Of a stretch of DNA of 64,000 nt, positions 1-12,141 are shown one piece after another. Position 1 is the first letter of the stretch, and the number at the start of each line of letters is the position of its first letter. Under the pieces are notes generated by a model, which saw only the letters and a program-made list of their open reading frames with translations, searched no databases and had not been told where the DNA came from. This DNA comes from Hygrophila difformis (lineage: Eukaryota; Streptophyta; Magnoliopsida; Lamiales; Acanthaceae), in contig JAOANR010000014.1 of assembly GCA_030278955.1 (NCBI GenBank), positions 26,042,068-26,106,067 of the forward strand, written 5' to 3'. The translations under genes and the position numbers were made by a program.

Positions 1-369
1 TTGCTGCGAAATGATTAGTTGCTGCACTGTGTGTAGTTTTGGACTTGTTAAGATCCGACCCTCCATTAGCTCCTCTTCTTTCATGAATAACTTCCACTTC
101 TGCAGTCTTATACCACCGACTGCCCTCTATAACATTTGGTTTATCCTTGCGAGAGCTCTCATCTGTGGAAATATTAGGTTACCAAATATCAGAATGAGAA
201 AATCAGGCAAGTTGCTGAGTTAGTTTGCATTAGAATTAAACCTACCTTTGCCGATAGAAGACTCCATGATTGCTTCATGACCACCTCCTGTGCTGGGAGA
301 TGCTAAGATGTAAGCGATTACCTGTGCACTAATGATTAGGCATAGCCATGAAATTGCTTGGCTTCTCAT
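1..369 (-). CDS. Partial gene for a small secreted peptide precursor
   Basis: Two exons can be read on the minus strand. Exon 1 (369-246) starts at an ATG and encodes 41 residues with a typical signal peptide: a short polar start (MRSQ), then a hydrophobic core of about 18 residues ending near ILASPSTGGG. The donor at 246/245 reads AAAG|GTAGG. Exon 2 starts at 162 after a TTTCCACAG acceptor, completes a split GAT codon, and stays open to the left edge. It is hydrophilic and Lys/Arg/Ser rich, with no cysteines in the visible part. This layout (signal peptide plus charged pro-region) fits precursors of plant peptide hormones such as the RGF/GLV or CLE classes, but the C-terminal active motif would be outside the window, so the family is not assigned. 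No homologue is recognised; the call rests on splice phase and the signal peptide. Confidence 0.5.
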
Positions 370-2074
370 GGTGTAGTTTCCAGGAGGATATGGTGTGCTC
401 TTAGGAAAGTGAGGTACACATCTGATCCACGTGTTTTAAATACAAACCAGAAGGAATTTTATATTAGAGCTTTGTGTAGATCAATGTAGAAAGATGCAAA
501 GTGAAAGTTTAAAGTTGGACTCTGGAAGGCAAAAGCTGTGAAAAAGGATTTAGTCACATGGGATTAATTACTATTTACTAATTCAGTTTTTTATATGAAT
601 ATATATATATCTAAGAATGTCATGCCATTTACATTGTTATTCCTTGTGTGGTTTGATTGGTTCTTGCTCATGTCTGAATATATTCCTTTTTCTGTTGGGT
701 TCTCATAAGTAAAATGAATTGAGTGGAAAATCCTTTGATATGGTATATGGGTGGGTATGAGAATATATGTTTTATTGTTTTACACTTGGGATAGATATTC
801 TCTTTTACCACTTGCAGGAAAGATAAGCTTGGAGTCAAATGGTTCCAAATATGCTATATATTTGTTCTCATTAAATTGACTTAAAAACTAATCTTGCATA
901 CACCACTCAATACAAAATAATCTATCGAGTGTTTTGAGTACATTTTTAGACCCTTGGTAAGGATGATCTTTTTGGTTCACCCTGAGTTGTAAAAATTAAA
1001 TTAGAGACATTGAATTTTAGAATTAAAGCAATTTAGGGACAGATACAATTCACTTAAGAACCTTAAAATATTACACAATGAGTTCATCACATTGTTGAAC
1101 TCAATCTCCATTGTGCCTGTCATTTATTTTAGTTGAATTGTTTTGTGTCATGGGGTTGAATAAATCATAAACCATGTGTTAAGTTTCAAATATTTTTAAA
1201 GTTCTATTACAAGTTATATTTAATCTGTTTTACTTTTAAAATTCAATGTTTTCAATTTGCAACCTTTGTAATTGAATGAACATTTCTCATACAGAACTGG
1301 ATATATAATCCACATGCTATTGAACAATTACAACAAAAATAGGAAAAAACTCGCCACTTTGGCTGGAGTGTATTTTAAGCTGAGGTTTTCTGCTTTGCTC
1401 TGAAGTCGGGACTGAGTTTCGAATGTGATTGTAATTGAACACTTGAGTTGGAAGTATATATCGGGCGTGGACATGAAAATTTAACTGAGTACAAATGCAA
1501 ATAATGTCATCTTTATTTGGCCTACTCCTTTACATGTTGTGCCTTCAGCCCCTTAGATTCACAAAGCTGATTGATGGAGACTTGGTTCGTAAATTTCTTT
1601 GCCTGGTTTCTCGAACACAGACCCACAGGAAACATCAGTGCTACCGATCTGGTTTCCATGCCATTTCTCCATAATGCTTTAAATAAAGTGGAAAATGCAA
1701 AGTGTGATACTTAATTTGTTTGGTGCTTGCCTTTTGGATACTAGGGCATGCACATTGTTTTATGTCAAGTTTCGTTGTCTCACAAACAACCTCTATATCT
1801 TATCCATCTATGCTTTTTTTTCATAAATAAATAAAATTAATAATACATTTACCCAAAAACATTTGCTATACGAAGTCGGATGCAAAATTTTGCTTTGTAT
1901 TTATTCATATTTTATGGACTAGGTACAAAATCCCTATTTTATGAACCTGGTATGAAATCCCGGATTCACTCGGCTCACAATTCTTGTGTTAAAATTATTA
2001 AATTTGACATCTTTTTTTTTTTCTTTTTTTTTTTTTTTTGATAAATCAAGGATGTGGATGCTATTTTTAACATA
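370..2074. other. AT-rich intergenic region, probable upstream region of the peptide gene
   Basis: No coding sequence is seen. The stretch is AT rich with short ATATAT and poly-T runs (a long T-rich block at about 2010-2040). It lies 5' of the minus-strand peptide gene, so its right-hand neighbour bases are candidate promoter, but no specific element is convincing. Confidence 0.4.
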
Positions 2075-2338
2075 TACTACCTCCGTCACGTAATGTTTGT
2101 TATGTTTGTTAATATGCTACTATTCACGCACAGACTTTTACTTAAAGTTTTATCATAGTTATAAAAGTTAAAATATAGCCAAGTGGGATCTTGTTAGATT
2201 CGTCTTGTCATGTATTCTTTAAATATGTAACTTTTAGAATTTTTACTTATATCGAACTTGAGATATTAACGATTTAAAATATGCATTGAACAGCGTGATG
2301 GGTGGGCCCGTTAAAAACAATATGAGACAGAGGAAGTA
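2075..2338. mobile_element. Stowaway-type MITE, copy 1
   Basis: TA target sites flank terminal inverted repeats of the CTCCCTCCGTC type: the left end reads CTACCTCCGTCACG and the right end reads GACAGAGGAAG before TA. The interior (GTGGGATCTTGTTAGATTCG, then a run near AATTTTTACTT, then GCATTGAACAGCGTG) is shared with five other copies in this window, each about 265 bp. Confidence 0.8.
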
Positions 2339-2349
2339 CTATCTATGAT

Positions 2350-3076
2350 CAAGGTTGTCACGGCGCCCTATTGCGGCGCGGTGCAAGTGCCATACTGCCA
2401 TGGCGGGTATATGGCGCCCGCCATGGCGACAATATTGCGAATATGAAATATAATGTAAAATATAAATAATATAGGTACTTTATAATATGAAATAATAGAA
2501 AATATATAATATTATAATTAAAATAAATAATATCATGAGAAAATATCATAATTACTTACTTTTCCCAAATGCTATAAAATAATTATTTAAGTAAATACAG
2601 TATGAAATAGGAGTAATGACATAATAATAATAATATAATATTATTATACAAGTAAAAGTGGAGCAATGAGGTGCAATATAATATTATTTCTGCGTATTGG
2701 AAAGTGAAGTAGTGTAATAATGGCTATCGAGATTCGAGAACAGGAAAGGAAAGGTTACTGGTATATTTGCTTAAAAGAATAGAAAACAAATTCAAAAGGT
2801 TGACGGTGAACAACATTTCTAACTGGCCGACCGACGGCGAGTGTAGTAGAAGGCTTGGTGAAGTGTCTCAGGTGAGAGGAGGTGAGAGGAGGTGACCGGA
2901 GAGGAGGCGGCGACGAACGCTCAATGGCCGGGAGGAGATGGATTTTATGGAGAAGTTTGAGCTAGGGTTCAAAAATCAGTGGTATGGCGAGGCGAGCTCT
3001 TGTGGCGGACTTCCGCCACCGCCACACCGCCATGTCGTCGCCATGTCGACGACATGGCGACGCTATAACAACCATG
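2350..3076. mobile_element. Non-autonomous hAT element
   Basis: An 8-bp direct repeat TCTATGAT (2342-2349 and 3077-3084) flanks a 727-bp element. The ends are imperfect inverted repeats: CAAGGTTGTCACGGCG at the left, and CATGGTTGTTATAGCG when the right end is read on the minus strand. Eight-bp duplications and CA(R)GGTTGTYA ends are typical of plant hAT elements. Both subterminal regions are dense in GGCG/CGCC and ATGGCG motifs (about 2360-2440 and 2980-3065), in contrast to the AT-rich centre. A GC-rich stretch at 2820-2970 could be captured host sequence, but no protein is recognised. Confidence 0.8.
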
Positions 3077-3621
3077 TCTATGATAGTGCAACAAGTTTAT
3101 AAATTACTTAGGGGTCTTATAGAACTTATTGTCTGACTTTTTAACCTTATGATAATGGGGATATAGCGAATTGATGACTGACGAGCGGATAACAAATTAG
3201 GAGAATTAACATATTTAGCCACCCAATATACTCGTTGAGTAAATTGTACTCAAACCCAATATCCTACATTTTGAAGCAGATTAAAGAGAGAAATGGGTAA
3301 TTTTTTAGCATATAGTTCCTAACGTTGATTATTTAATTCTATCTTCTTGTTCTTATTTGCTAATCTACCAAACATTTTTAATTAAATCTATATTAAAATC
3401 TGTTGTTGGTCAAATATATTACTAATATTTGCTAATGAATTCGCTATCTGCAAACAAAGCTAATGTATTTCAAACTAGAAGATCCCAAATTTTGAAAAGA
3501 TAGGCTTGCGAGAGAGAGAGAGAGACATGGAAGATTAAATCAACACTTAGATGACAAAACAAGGAAGTGAAATCCTCACTTTATTGCACCATTTACCTGG
3601 ATGCAAAATACTACCAAATCT

Positions 3622-3999
3622 CTAGAGCAAGAAGAGAGGAAACAAAACACAGACAACAGATAAAAGGGGCATATGAGACATCATTTTTCGAATTGATGAC
3701 GATGGCCTGACTCTACCTGTTGTTGGTCTTGGAACCCTTGGAATTCTTTTCTTGGTTTGGACATTAATTTCATCACTCGAGCCTCTTGAATTCTGGAGCT
3801 TCGATATGTTGGTACCGTTGCTTTGTCTTTGTTGTGTATCTCCTTGTCCAAATGACGGGACAAAGATCTCCATTTCTCTATGAACAGCATAAGTCTGGAA
3901 AACAAGATTGCAGTATAATATCAGCAGCAGCAAAAACAGGGGGATTGCTGCACCTGATATATTGAGGGGCAAAGAGAAAGTAGGTGGATGATACTTCAT
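3622..3999 (-). CDS. Possible small membrane or secreted protein (unrecognised)
   Basis: A 125-codon minus-strand reading frame starts with MKYHPPTFSLPLNISG, followed by a strongly hydrophobic segment (about residues 16-36) and then a basic, Ser/Thr/Gln-rich region containing KKRIPRVPRP. The last 15 residues are hydrophobic again. An intron is possible, because ATATCAG|GTGCAG and TTTTCCAG|ACTTATG lie inside the hydrophobic segment. The hydrophobic start followed by a basic Pro-rich tail recalls peptide precursors, but no family motif is present. It could be chance coding in AT-rich DNA. Confidence 0.3.
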   Translation of the reverse strand: MKYHPPTFSLPLNISGAAIPLFLLLLILYCNLVFQTYAVHREMEIFVPSFGQGDTQQRQSNGTNISKLQNSRGSSDEINVQTKKRIPRVPRPTTGRVRPSSSIRKMMSHMPLLSVVCVLFPLFLL

Positions 4000-5404
4000 C
4001 TATGTGGTGGGATTATGTGTGTATATGTGTCTAAATATACACCTGCACATACATATTTATACTATCTATCGATATCTTTTCTTTACTATATAGTATACAT
4101 TATTATGAACTATGAAGTATGAGAAACTGAATTCATTACAATTAACGTCGGTGTTTTTTTAAAAAAAAATAACTTTTGGCTTTTGCTTGAAACAAAAACA
4201 ATAACAATTTTGAGTTTATACAATTGAACAAAAATTATCATGCCTTTTAACGTATTAATAACTTTGCTATTTTAAAAGTAATATACTCCCCGAATTCACT
4301 ATTTGCTAGCGTATTCGATTATTCTCAAACATCCCCTTTAGTTAGTACTCCATTTGAATATACTGGTCTTTAGTCTCCAAGTCTTATGATGGCTTTGATG
4401 CCAATGGGCTTTATTGTATTGTTACTATGTAACATTAGTTTGACATTTGATTGATGAAACCTTCCTACTTTTTCAAATATTGGAATATCTTGGTGATGAG
4501 TAATTGGCCAATTGGTCAGTGAATACCTTTCCATCCACTTTATCCATTTATAATTTGTACAGTACGGACTCCCATCATCCTTTGCATGGCCAATGGCTTC
4601 CCAAAAAAAAATAGTAGTTGAAATATCCTTAACATACACCATTAATTATGCATTCTTTTTTTCTTCATATAACATATAAACCTCTCTTTACACGTATTGG
4701 ACGCAACATGAAATTTTTTACTAATAATTGTGCTCAATTTTAAAGTGGCTTGTAAACCCAAATAGAAGGAAATTTTTATTTAATATAATGCGCCAATAAC
4801 CTTGTGTATTGAGGAATAAATTTCCACATAGCAACCTACCCCGAAATTATGTATTTGTATGAATGAGATAAGATAGACCACAAGAAATCGAGTTAGAGGG
4901 TGATCCACAACCACTTCTATAACATTAATTCATATATCACCTTGACACCTTATATATCAATGTAATAATTGGTTCGATCAATATCTATATAGTAATACCA
5001 AACGCAATTGACCTGAATGATATAAGGTTTTTTTAGATGCTTAAACAAATGTCAATTTGAACATTTGTATATGTTTTGGGAGATACAATCTTTTAATATC
5101 CATCGATCATCGATGAATTAGTTTTGAGTTCAATAAAGCATAGGTATAAACCAGTATTCACCTAAAAATATCTATATAGTAATCAATATTCATTTAAAGA
5201 AAAAAAAGCCATATAGGCCAATGTTTGTGGAGTACGATTGTAGATAGTTGATATGTTGACTTTTTGACTCATTTGACGACAAAAAGGATTGCGTATTTAA
5301 ATAGGACAATCTTATCCATCATATTTTGTCATAATTAATTAGTACTTTTTCTTACACGATACCACTTCATCAACGGCCGCCGCTCACTTTGCCAACGCCC
5401 CGGT
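4000..5404. other. Intergenic, no gene seen
   Basis: AT-rich sequence. A 90-codon open frame on the minus strand (4370-4642) has no recognisable domain and is not annotated as a gene. Confidence 0.4.
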
Positions 5405-5520
5405 TGGAACTTACCCTAGTGGTAAATCTTCAAACTCCTAACCTATTATTTTGAAGTTCGAATCCCCACTCGGCCTCTTATTCCTTCCATTTGTTTCCTT
5501 TATAATTTGTCTTTGTAAAT
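5405..5520 (+). mobile_element. Decayed tRNA-derived SINE
   Basis: The sequence resembles the better-preserved SINE at 6287-6460: an A-box-like TTACCCTAGTGG at 5411-5422 and a B-box-like AGTTCGAATCC at 5455-5465, followed by CCCACTCGGCC and a T-rich segment. No clear poly-A tail or target duplication remains. Confidence 0.5.
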
Positions 5521-5727
5521 AATTATAAATATTAACAAGTGAAAGTATAACATAGAATATCATTAGATAAATAAAACGATAATATACTATAGATAGTCGG
5601 AAATAAAATTCAAGACTGATCTTATGATAAACATGAGATGTTGGGATCATATTTAAAAAAACGGAGGAGAGTGTATATAGCCTTTATTATAATTAGTTGT
5701 GTTAACCAATAACTTTTGATTGAATAG

Positions 5728-6220
5728 TGTTGAGGATGATTACAAGATTTACTCAAAGGAATTACAAGGATTTAAATAAAATTGTAAAGGAATAACAAAA
5801 TTGCAGAAATGAATAACAGAAATTAAACTTGCAGGAAGGAAAAAATTGCAGGAAGTAAAATAATGAAAGAGCGATTCCTCTAGGGGTTTTTTTGGATGCC
5901 ACCACCTTTTATTTATAGGGAAGACCACGACATTCATTCTTTTGATGGAGAAGCTGTAAACCTTCAGTAACGTTCCCACGATCCTCTCCATTGATGGCGC
6001 TTGTCTTCAATGCTCAGGACTCCTATGCATTGATGACACTGGATCCTCCTCCCTTGATTGTCCGCCTTCAATGTGCCACGATCCCTTTCTCCAACGGGGT
6101 CTCTTATGGCGTCAGCTTCTCACCATTTGGTCATTATCCGGATAAATCTTGAATTGGACCGGACCTTTCGAAAATGGACTGGGCTAAGTTTATTGGGCCT
6201 GATAATTTATTGGGTTAACA
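5728..6220 (-). mobile_element. Probable solo LTR, minus orientation
   Basis: Read on the minus strand the segment begins TGTTAACCCAATAAATT and ends ATCCTCAACA, so it has TG..CA ends as LTRs do. A TATA-box-like CTATAAATAAAAG lies near 5910-5922 on the minus strand, with the expected AT-rich segment downstream. No internal retroelement coding sequence and no second LTR are seen nearby. A clean 5-bp target duplication is not visible (AATAG against AGTTG), so boundaries and identity are tentative. Confidence 0.5.
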
Positions 6221-6286
6221 AGTTGTAACATAAGTATTTTATTTTATCTAATTGAAAAAAATTAGGAGCCTCCTTTTAAAATTGAG

Positions 6287-6460
6287 GGATGGGGACTTAC
6301 CATAGTGGTCATGTCCCCGACTCCCCAACCTATAGGTTGAGGGTTCGATTCCCCACCTGGTTCCTTATCCCTTCCCTTAGTCCCCCTTTTTAATTTGTGT
6401 GGCTTGGGTTCCACACACCTTTGCCGACACATGATTTTCAATGTTCAAAAAAAAAAAAAT
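6287..6460 (+). mobile_element. tRNA-derived SINE
   Basis: Head region with Pol III boxes: an A-box-like TTACCATAGTGG near 6297-6308 and a B box GGTTCGATTCC near 6342-6352. It is followed by a conserved body (TTTGTGTGGCTTGGGTTCC, then CCGACACATG) and a poly-A run at about 6447-6459. The same body occurs, on either strand, at 31.8, 32.1 and 51.0 kb. Confidence 0.75.
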
Positions 6461-8331
6461 AAAGTAAATGGATGGGCATCTCCATTTGTTTATTAAAATC
6501 TTGGTGGGGTTTGTCGCTCAAATTAAAGCCATGAAAAAAGTAGCTGGTAAATTCAAATTGGAATACTCCATTTTTCATCTTTTTTTTTTCCCCCAAATCT
6601 AGAAAAATCCGTCAATAAATGACGAACTCCATTAGATATGGTAAAACGGATAAAAAAAAACAAAAAAAACAAAAAAAGGAGCAATAATGAGCTTTGATGA
6701 AAAAAATAAAAAATAAAAAAAAATTGGTAGGCATGCTCATATAAATAAGTAAAGCAAATCAAACCTATTTTCAGACAAAGATCAAAAAAGAAAACGATAG
6801 TGGCTAGAAAAACGTCGGATATTCTCTATGGGAAATTGAAAACGTGGAAGTAAGTTGTGGTCTATAAAGAGGTAGATGGGTATTGCTAGCTTCTGTGCAC
6901 AAATGTTATACTTATATTACAAAGCTCAAGCTTCAAATGAAGCTTTTCTTTGATTGCCAGGGCAGAAGCTTAGAAAAACTTCCAAAATAACATACCCAAT
7001 TTCTAGAGAAAGGGACAAATTAAGAAAAAGGGGTGTCAATAATGTATATAAACAATAAATACTTGTGATTAGTGACCAACCCTTTCTTCATGACGCAATG
7101 TGGCTTGTCTATTCTTGAGATGTCCATATTCACAACACTCCCATGTCTACCAAAGGAGAGTAATACCAATGTTTCAATATTGGGCAATTGAATTCTTTTG
7201 AGATTTTTTCACTTTTGTCAATTAAATGTTCTAATGAATCATGGGAGGATTGGGATGAGGCACAAGATTTTACAATCATTCAAAAGCAGAATTTCACTCA
7301 CCTCTATAAATGCGCTCATCGTATTTAATCATTCTTCTACGAGAATTTCACATGTAAATGTAACTTGTATTCTATTGCACAATTAAATACTGTATTTGAT
7401 TGGAATGATGTATAACTTCATCTGTGGGCATCATTCATTCATTCAGTTAAATTTATTAACATTCTATTTTGGCCAAACTTTTTATCATACATTCATTTTA
7501 TAATCTTTAATACAATGATCCCCAGAATATCATTTAGTGTACCAAATATTTTTGATTTGGTTGATGCAATTTGATTTTACTTCATGAAGACCCTTAATCA
7601 CTACACCTAGAGATACAAGCGCAACAGATTTTATAAAAAAAAAAGGCTTAAAATTCATTACTATATGGTTCGAAGCTTGGTTCATATCTTGAACAAAAGC
7701 TTGATTGTGTAATAAACAGCACAAAAATAGAATTTGACCGCGCATAGTATTCAGATTGGAGCTCTAATTGATACTATCCATAATGAAATAATAGCATAGC
7801 TTATTATAATAATCTGGGAACTAACAAATATAGACAGCAAAACATCATGCTATTGAAACCAGGGGCTCAGAATTCTGATATGGGAATCAGAAATTCAAAA
7901 TGTGAACTTCTATTTAATTTATTCCTTGATTCTAAAGATATTAAAAGAAAATAAATTTACAATTCAGAATTGTTTTTTTTTTTTTTTTTTTTTTTTTGGT
8001 GGTTTCCATGAGCAATCTAAAAAGGGAAGAACACAGTACGTAAAAGCCACAGAAGCAAATCCATGTAACCAACAAGACAACAGCACAATATGAACACCAA
8101 ACAGAGTAAAAGTACTCCAACAAAAAGCAAGTATCATGTGAATAGGCAAACTCTGCAACTTCATTCTAATGAAATGGCAGATAGTAAGGACGAAACATTC
8201 AGGTGCTTGCAAAAGTGACTTATTTTATCAAACTCAAATGTTGAACCAAAACCAACCGGTTGGTTCAAACTTAATGTAAATGGAAAAACCTGAGAATCTA
8301 CGGCTGGAAGCCTTGATGCAGGGGGATTACA
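6461..8331. other. Intergenic and COX6b downstream region
   Basis: No gene recognised. The stretch holds poly-A and poly-T runs (6650-6720, and a T run of about 25 at 7972-7997). The part just left of 8332 is the 3' flank of COX6b. Open frames across the homopolymer runs are not credible genes. Confidence 0.4.
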
Positions 8332-10367
8332 TTAGAGAGGTCCTGGGAAAGTTCCGTTCTCTCTCTGCTCGTTCCACCTCTCAACCTGCAAGAGTAAATG
8401 TAATATGCTTATATGAGAAAACAGTCAAACAAAAAGCAAGGGCTTTAAAAAGTTTACATTTTAATCGACCACTCTTATGGTTGTAAAATTGGTACTATAC
8501 TACTATTCCCTCATCTATTCAGGATATGGTAGTATGGCACAACTTTAATCAAAACAAACAAAATAATTTGTATATGAGTGGGAAAATTCATAGATGCCTA
8601 CCCATAATATGCTTAAAAGGCATGAAGGATAAATGTATTCATCTTTTTTCTAAAAAAGCAAAATTATCAAATTACTCAAATAGCATTTTAGGGACTCAAA
8701 CATGTTAGGGCCAGGATAAAGCATATATTTATATGTAAGATTATTGAAACAATGAGACAAAATCATCGGGTCAATCAGCATACCCATTCGCCTGGGCAAA
8801 GGGAACGATAGTATTTGGCAAATTTTTCACAATCACTCGATCCCTCACCCTTAGCAGCGAGGCACCTGGAAATCCAAAACATAAGGAATTAGTCACTGAA
8901 GAATTACCAAGGACTAGTACACTAGTCGTGGTGTCATACAGCACCACATAACTCCTTGATGTACCGATTGTTAAATTCTCTTGTGGTCTATATGCATAAA
9001 ATCGTCACGGAGAGCAAAACTTATGAACCCTTTTAATGGCAACAGCCCTAACTTGAACATTAAAATCGAGCAGCTCCTGGAACATTCACCTACTTGGTCT
9101 TCCTAGATAACACTCGGGAGAATTTGCATCCCCAACCCCCAGCCCCAAGAAACAGATATCCCAACCATAGATCCCAATCCTTACCAGACAAAGCTAGTAC
9201 TCCTTTGAACAAAAGAAATTTCAAATGCTTCCTCAAAATTACAATCAACTTTCCAAATGAAGAAAAGCGATAAAATAAAAATGCCCCGAAGTGTGGCCTC
9301 TGGCCTGAATATCAGGATTCATCCACAAACTCTTAATCAAATCAAAATGTTTCCCAAACATCCTTCTTGGGACGCTTTAGTTCATGTTAATTGTAAGATA
9401 TTGTTTGTTTTACGAAAATAATAGTTAATATTCATCAAAATATGTCTTCCGAAGACATGGGCAAATAAATATTTCCTATCAAAGTGGTGTTTGGTTGGGG
9501 GGGGGGAATTTTTTAGATATTCTCCATAACTATCAAATGTTCCAGAAGCAAGATATAGACTTGGCTTAAACCTAACTTGAAATTTTTTTTATAATGTCTC
9601 AGTGTTCCTGGCCATACACTTTCTAAGGCCTTAAACAATATAACTCGAGTAAGCTAAACCGTGAGCATATGAAAAACAAGAGCTCTAATCCTTCGTAAAA
9701 GTTAAGATCTTCCAATTACAAACCACCAATAGGCAGAGACCGACAACTCCAATAATCAGTTGAAGAAAATCACTTTGTGCTTCAAACCAAAGTGACATCA
9801 TTTGAAGATGTTACAAGCTGTAAAAACTGATCACCAACAAAAAGTCCAACACAAATAAATTTAAGTAAATCAATAAAAGTCCCTCAGCAATCAAATGGCA
9901 GAAAATCTAACCTGTGGAATTCAATGTAACGGGTAAAACAATGTCTGGTTTGATTGGTGGTAGGGAAGCGGTAATCCGCAGGGGCGGTTTTCAATTCTAT
10001 CTGTCAAAAGCAAGATAAAACAAAATCAAGGGGACAGTGAATTCTGAAAACACACAAGAATTTCCCTTTCGTCCAAAATACAAAACAGAAAACGAACGGC
10101 TAACCGAATCATCCAAAATCCAAGCTACATATAGGAGACATAAATTTACGAAAATGCACAAGTCAATTCATAATAATTGGAAAAAGAAACGCACAATTCG
10201 AAGACTTAAACAAAGGGACTCGTCATATCACGACAATTGATCCCAATAGGCCAACACAACAATCGTAGCATCGGAATCCAAATTTTATGAAATGAGAAAG
10301 CTGAATAGACGCATCGAATCAAATGTAATTAAGGAAATCGTAGAATATGCATCATTACCTCAGCCAT
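8332..10367 (-). CDS. COX6B: Cytochrome c oxidase subunit 6b
   Basis: Four exons on the minus strand: 10367-10359 (MAE), 10000-9912, 8865-8784 and 8385-8332 with a TAA stop. All junctions are GT..AG and phases match, giving 77 residues, the usual length of plant COX6b-1/2/3 short forms. The protein contains the twin cysteine motif of the CHCH fold: C-X9-C in RHCFTRYIEFHRC and C-X10-C in CEKFAKYYRSLC. It ends in the conserved ENGTFPGPL. COX6b is a nuclear-encoded peripheral subunit of respiratory complex IV on the intermembrane-space side of the inner mitochondrial membrane, imported through the Mia40 disulfide relay. The three-codon first exon followed by a 358-bp intron is unusual but splices cleanly. 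Nothing suggests damage. Confidence 0.93.
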
Positions 10368-12141
10368 TTGAGATGGGATCGATGGTTGACTCTTGGAATC
10401 GGAGAGGGTATCTTGAATTGAAGCTGAAGATGACGAACCCTAACAAACAGCTCAGCCCGGAGGAGGAGACCACAGAAAGAAATGGTTTTAAAAAATTCAT
10501 TTCAATAGTGAACAGTTGACAAAACTATTATACAAAATCGTCTCAGCAACTTATACACCACAAACACGCTTACATTAATAACATACTAGTAGTTACCAAA
10601 ATACTACTAATACAAAGTACTAGATTGGAGTGAATTGTTTAATTTTGTGATTTTATCTATCATGCTTTTGTTTTTGTTTATGTTTTTGAAGATTCTTTTG
10701 GTTGGTTTCGCTTTCTGAGACTAGAGTTTGTTAGCATTTCATTGATTGAAACATGGAATGTCTACACTGATTTGCATGTGTGTGGGGGAGTAGTTATCAT
10801 TGACATGCTTTGATCAGCACAAGTTGGGGATGATATGATGAACTATGAGGTGATATTTCTACTAAAGGGAAGTGGGATAGTTAATACTTGCATTTTCCTC
10901 CACCCGGGATTTGGTGGCCAGTTGAGCATGTGTCGCGTGTGAGTGTCGCTTGGCATATTTACTTTTATCGCGTGATCAAGGGTTTCAACAAACAGGCAAC
11001 ACATGTAGCAATATGCCAGTAGTAGTAGCTAGAAAATATTCTGGTTTTGGTCTGATCCGCTTTGGAAATCATTTCAATCTTTTCTTCAGGAGTCAGGACT
11101 GGTGCATCCTGGTGACCTGATGCATTTCATTCTTGGGTACAAGTTACAACATTTTCCATGTGTACTTTTAGAGAACATATTGATGTCCCAAGAAGCAGAA
11201 ATAGAACTTTCCAAGGCCCATCAGTAATTGGCATCTAGCGATTTGGTCTTGAGGCAGGATCTTGTAGCAAATCAGCCAGAATCAAGAAAATTTAGAGATC
11301 ATATGAGAAGCATATCCAAACTGAAGAAGATATTCAAGTTCGTATTAGGTTGGACATGATTGCAAAGCAGCAGAAGCTAATGTTGGGGCCAGCGAGAAAA
11401 TAAAGATTGCAAGTAGTTACTTCATATTTAGTGTGTTTCTGTGATTTTTTGTTTTGATAACGGGTTCCCTTTCTACGCGTTACAGTGTTGGCAAGTAGTT
11501 GGTTATAGCCTATCAAAAACTCAGCTGAAACTTTCTTCCCAAATGCTGAGAAGAGAAGATAGCTCGTGGAAACCTTGAGTACTACTCATCTTCCAACAGT
11601 TAGTGAGGGGTCTGATCTCTGATGTGGAGGTTGGATTCATGGCTGGCCCTCCTGCAAACAATCCTGCTGCCGGTGATCCTTCTTGGGGAGGAACTTATGA
11701 ATTGTCCCATCTGCAGTAGACGTAAGAGTTAAGACATTTCATCAACGGAAATTTAAGGGCTTAGGGCTGCCCTGCTTATGCTTTATGAATTATGATGTGG
11801 GAGAAATGAAGAACATGAGTTATTGACATGACACTCCATTTTCAGAGGCATGAGCTTAAAATTCATTAAGCCATGAAGAAGCTTTGAATATCTTGTGTAA
11901 GCCTTGTTGCCAACAGCCAACCCTTATTGTTATTGTTGGGTAAGCAGGATATTTGGGTTAAGCTTTGTGGGTTGTTACCAATCCTGTGAGAACCATTACC
12001 TATAACTTTCCTATTGCAGTATTTTGTAACTTTTCATTACTAGAAAGTAGAAACATCAAAGGTGAACCGTGAACATCAAAATGTGCGCGCGAATTCAGTA
12101 AAAAGAGTATATATGTATGTAGAAATGCTCGACTTACCAGC
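10368..12141. other. Intergenic, possible decayed gene fragments
   Basis: Between COX6b and PRD2. The left part holds the COX6b 5' UTR and promoter. On the plus strand about 11320-11402 encodes a short hydrophilic stretch (EEDIQVRIRLDMIAKQQK) ending in TAA, and 11639-11720 encodes a 26-residue frame starting MAGPPANNPAAGDPSWGG. Neither is recognised and no intact gene connects them. The right end is the PRD2 3' UTR; a consensus donor (CTG|GTAAGT) just after the PRD2 stop suggests a 3' UTR intron. Confidence 0.35.

Noticed and set aside
7902..8212. Frames crossing the 25-T run next to COX6b
   Set aside because: Lys or Phe runs from homopolymers; they lie in the COX6b 3' region.
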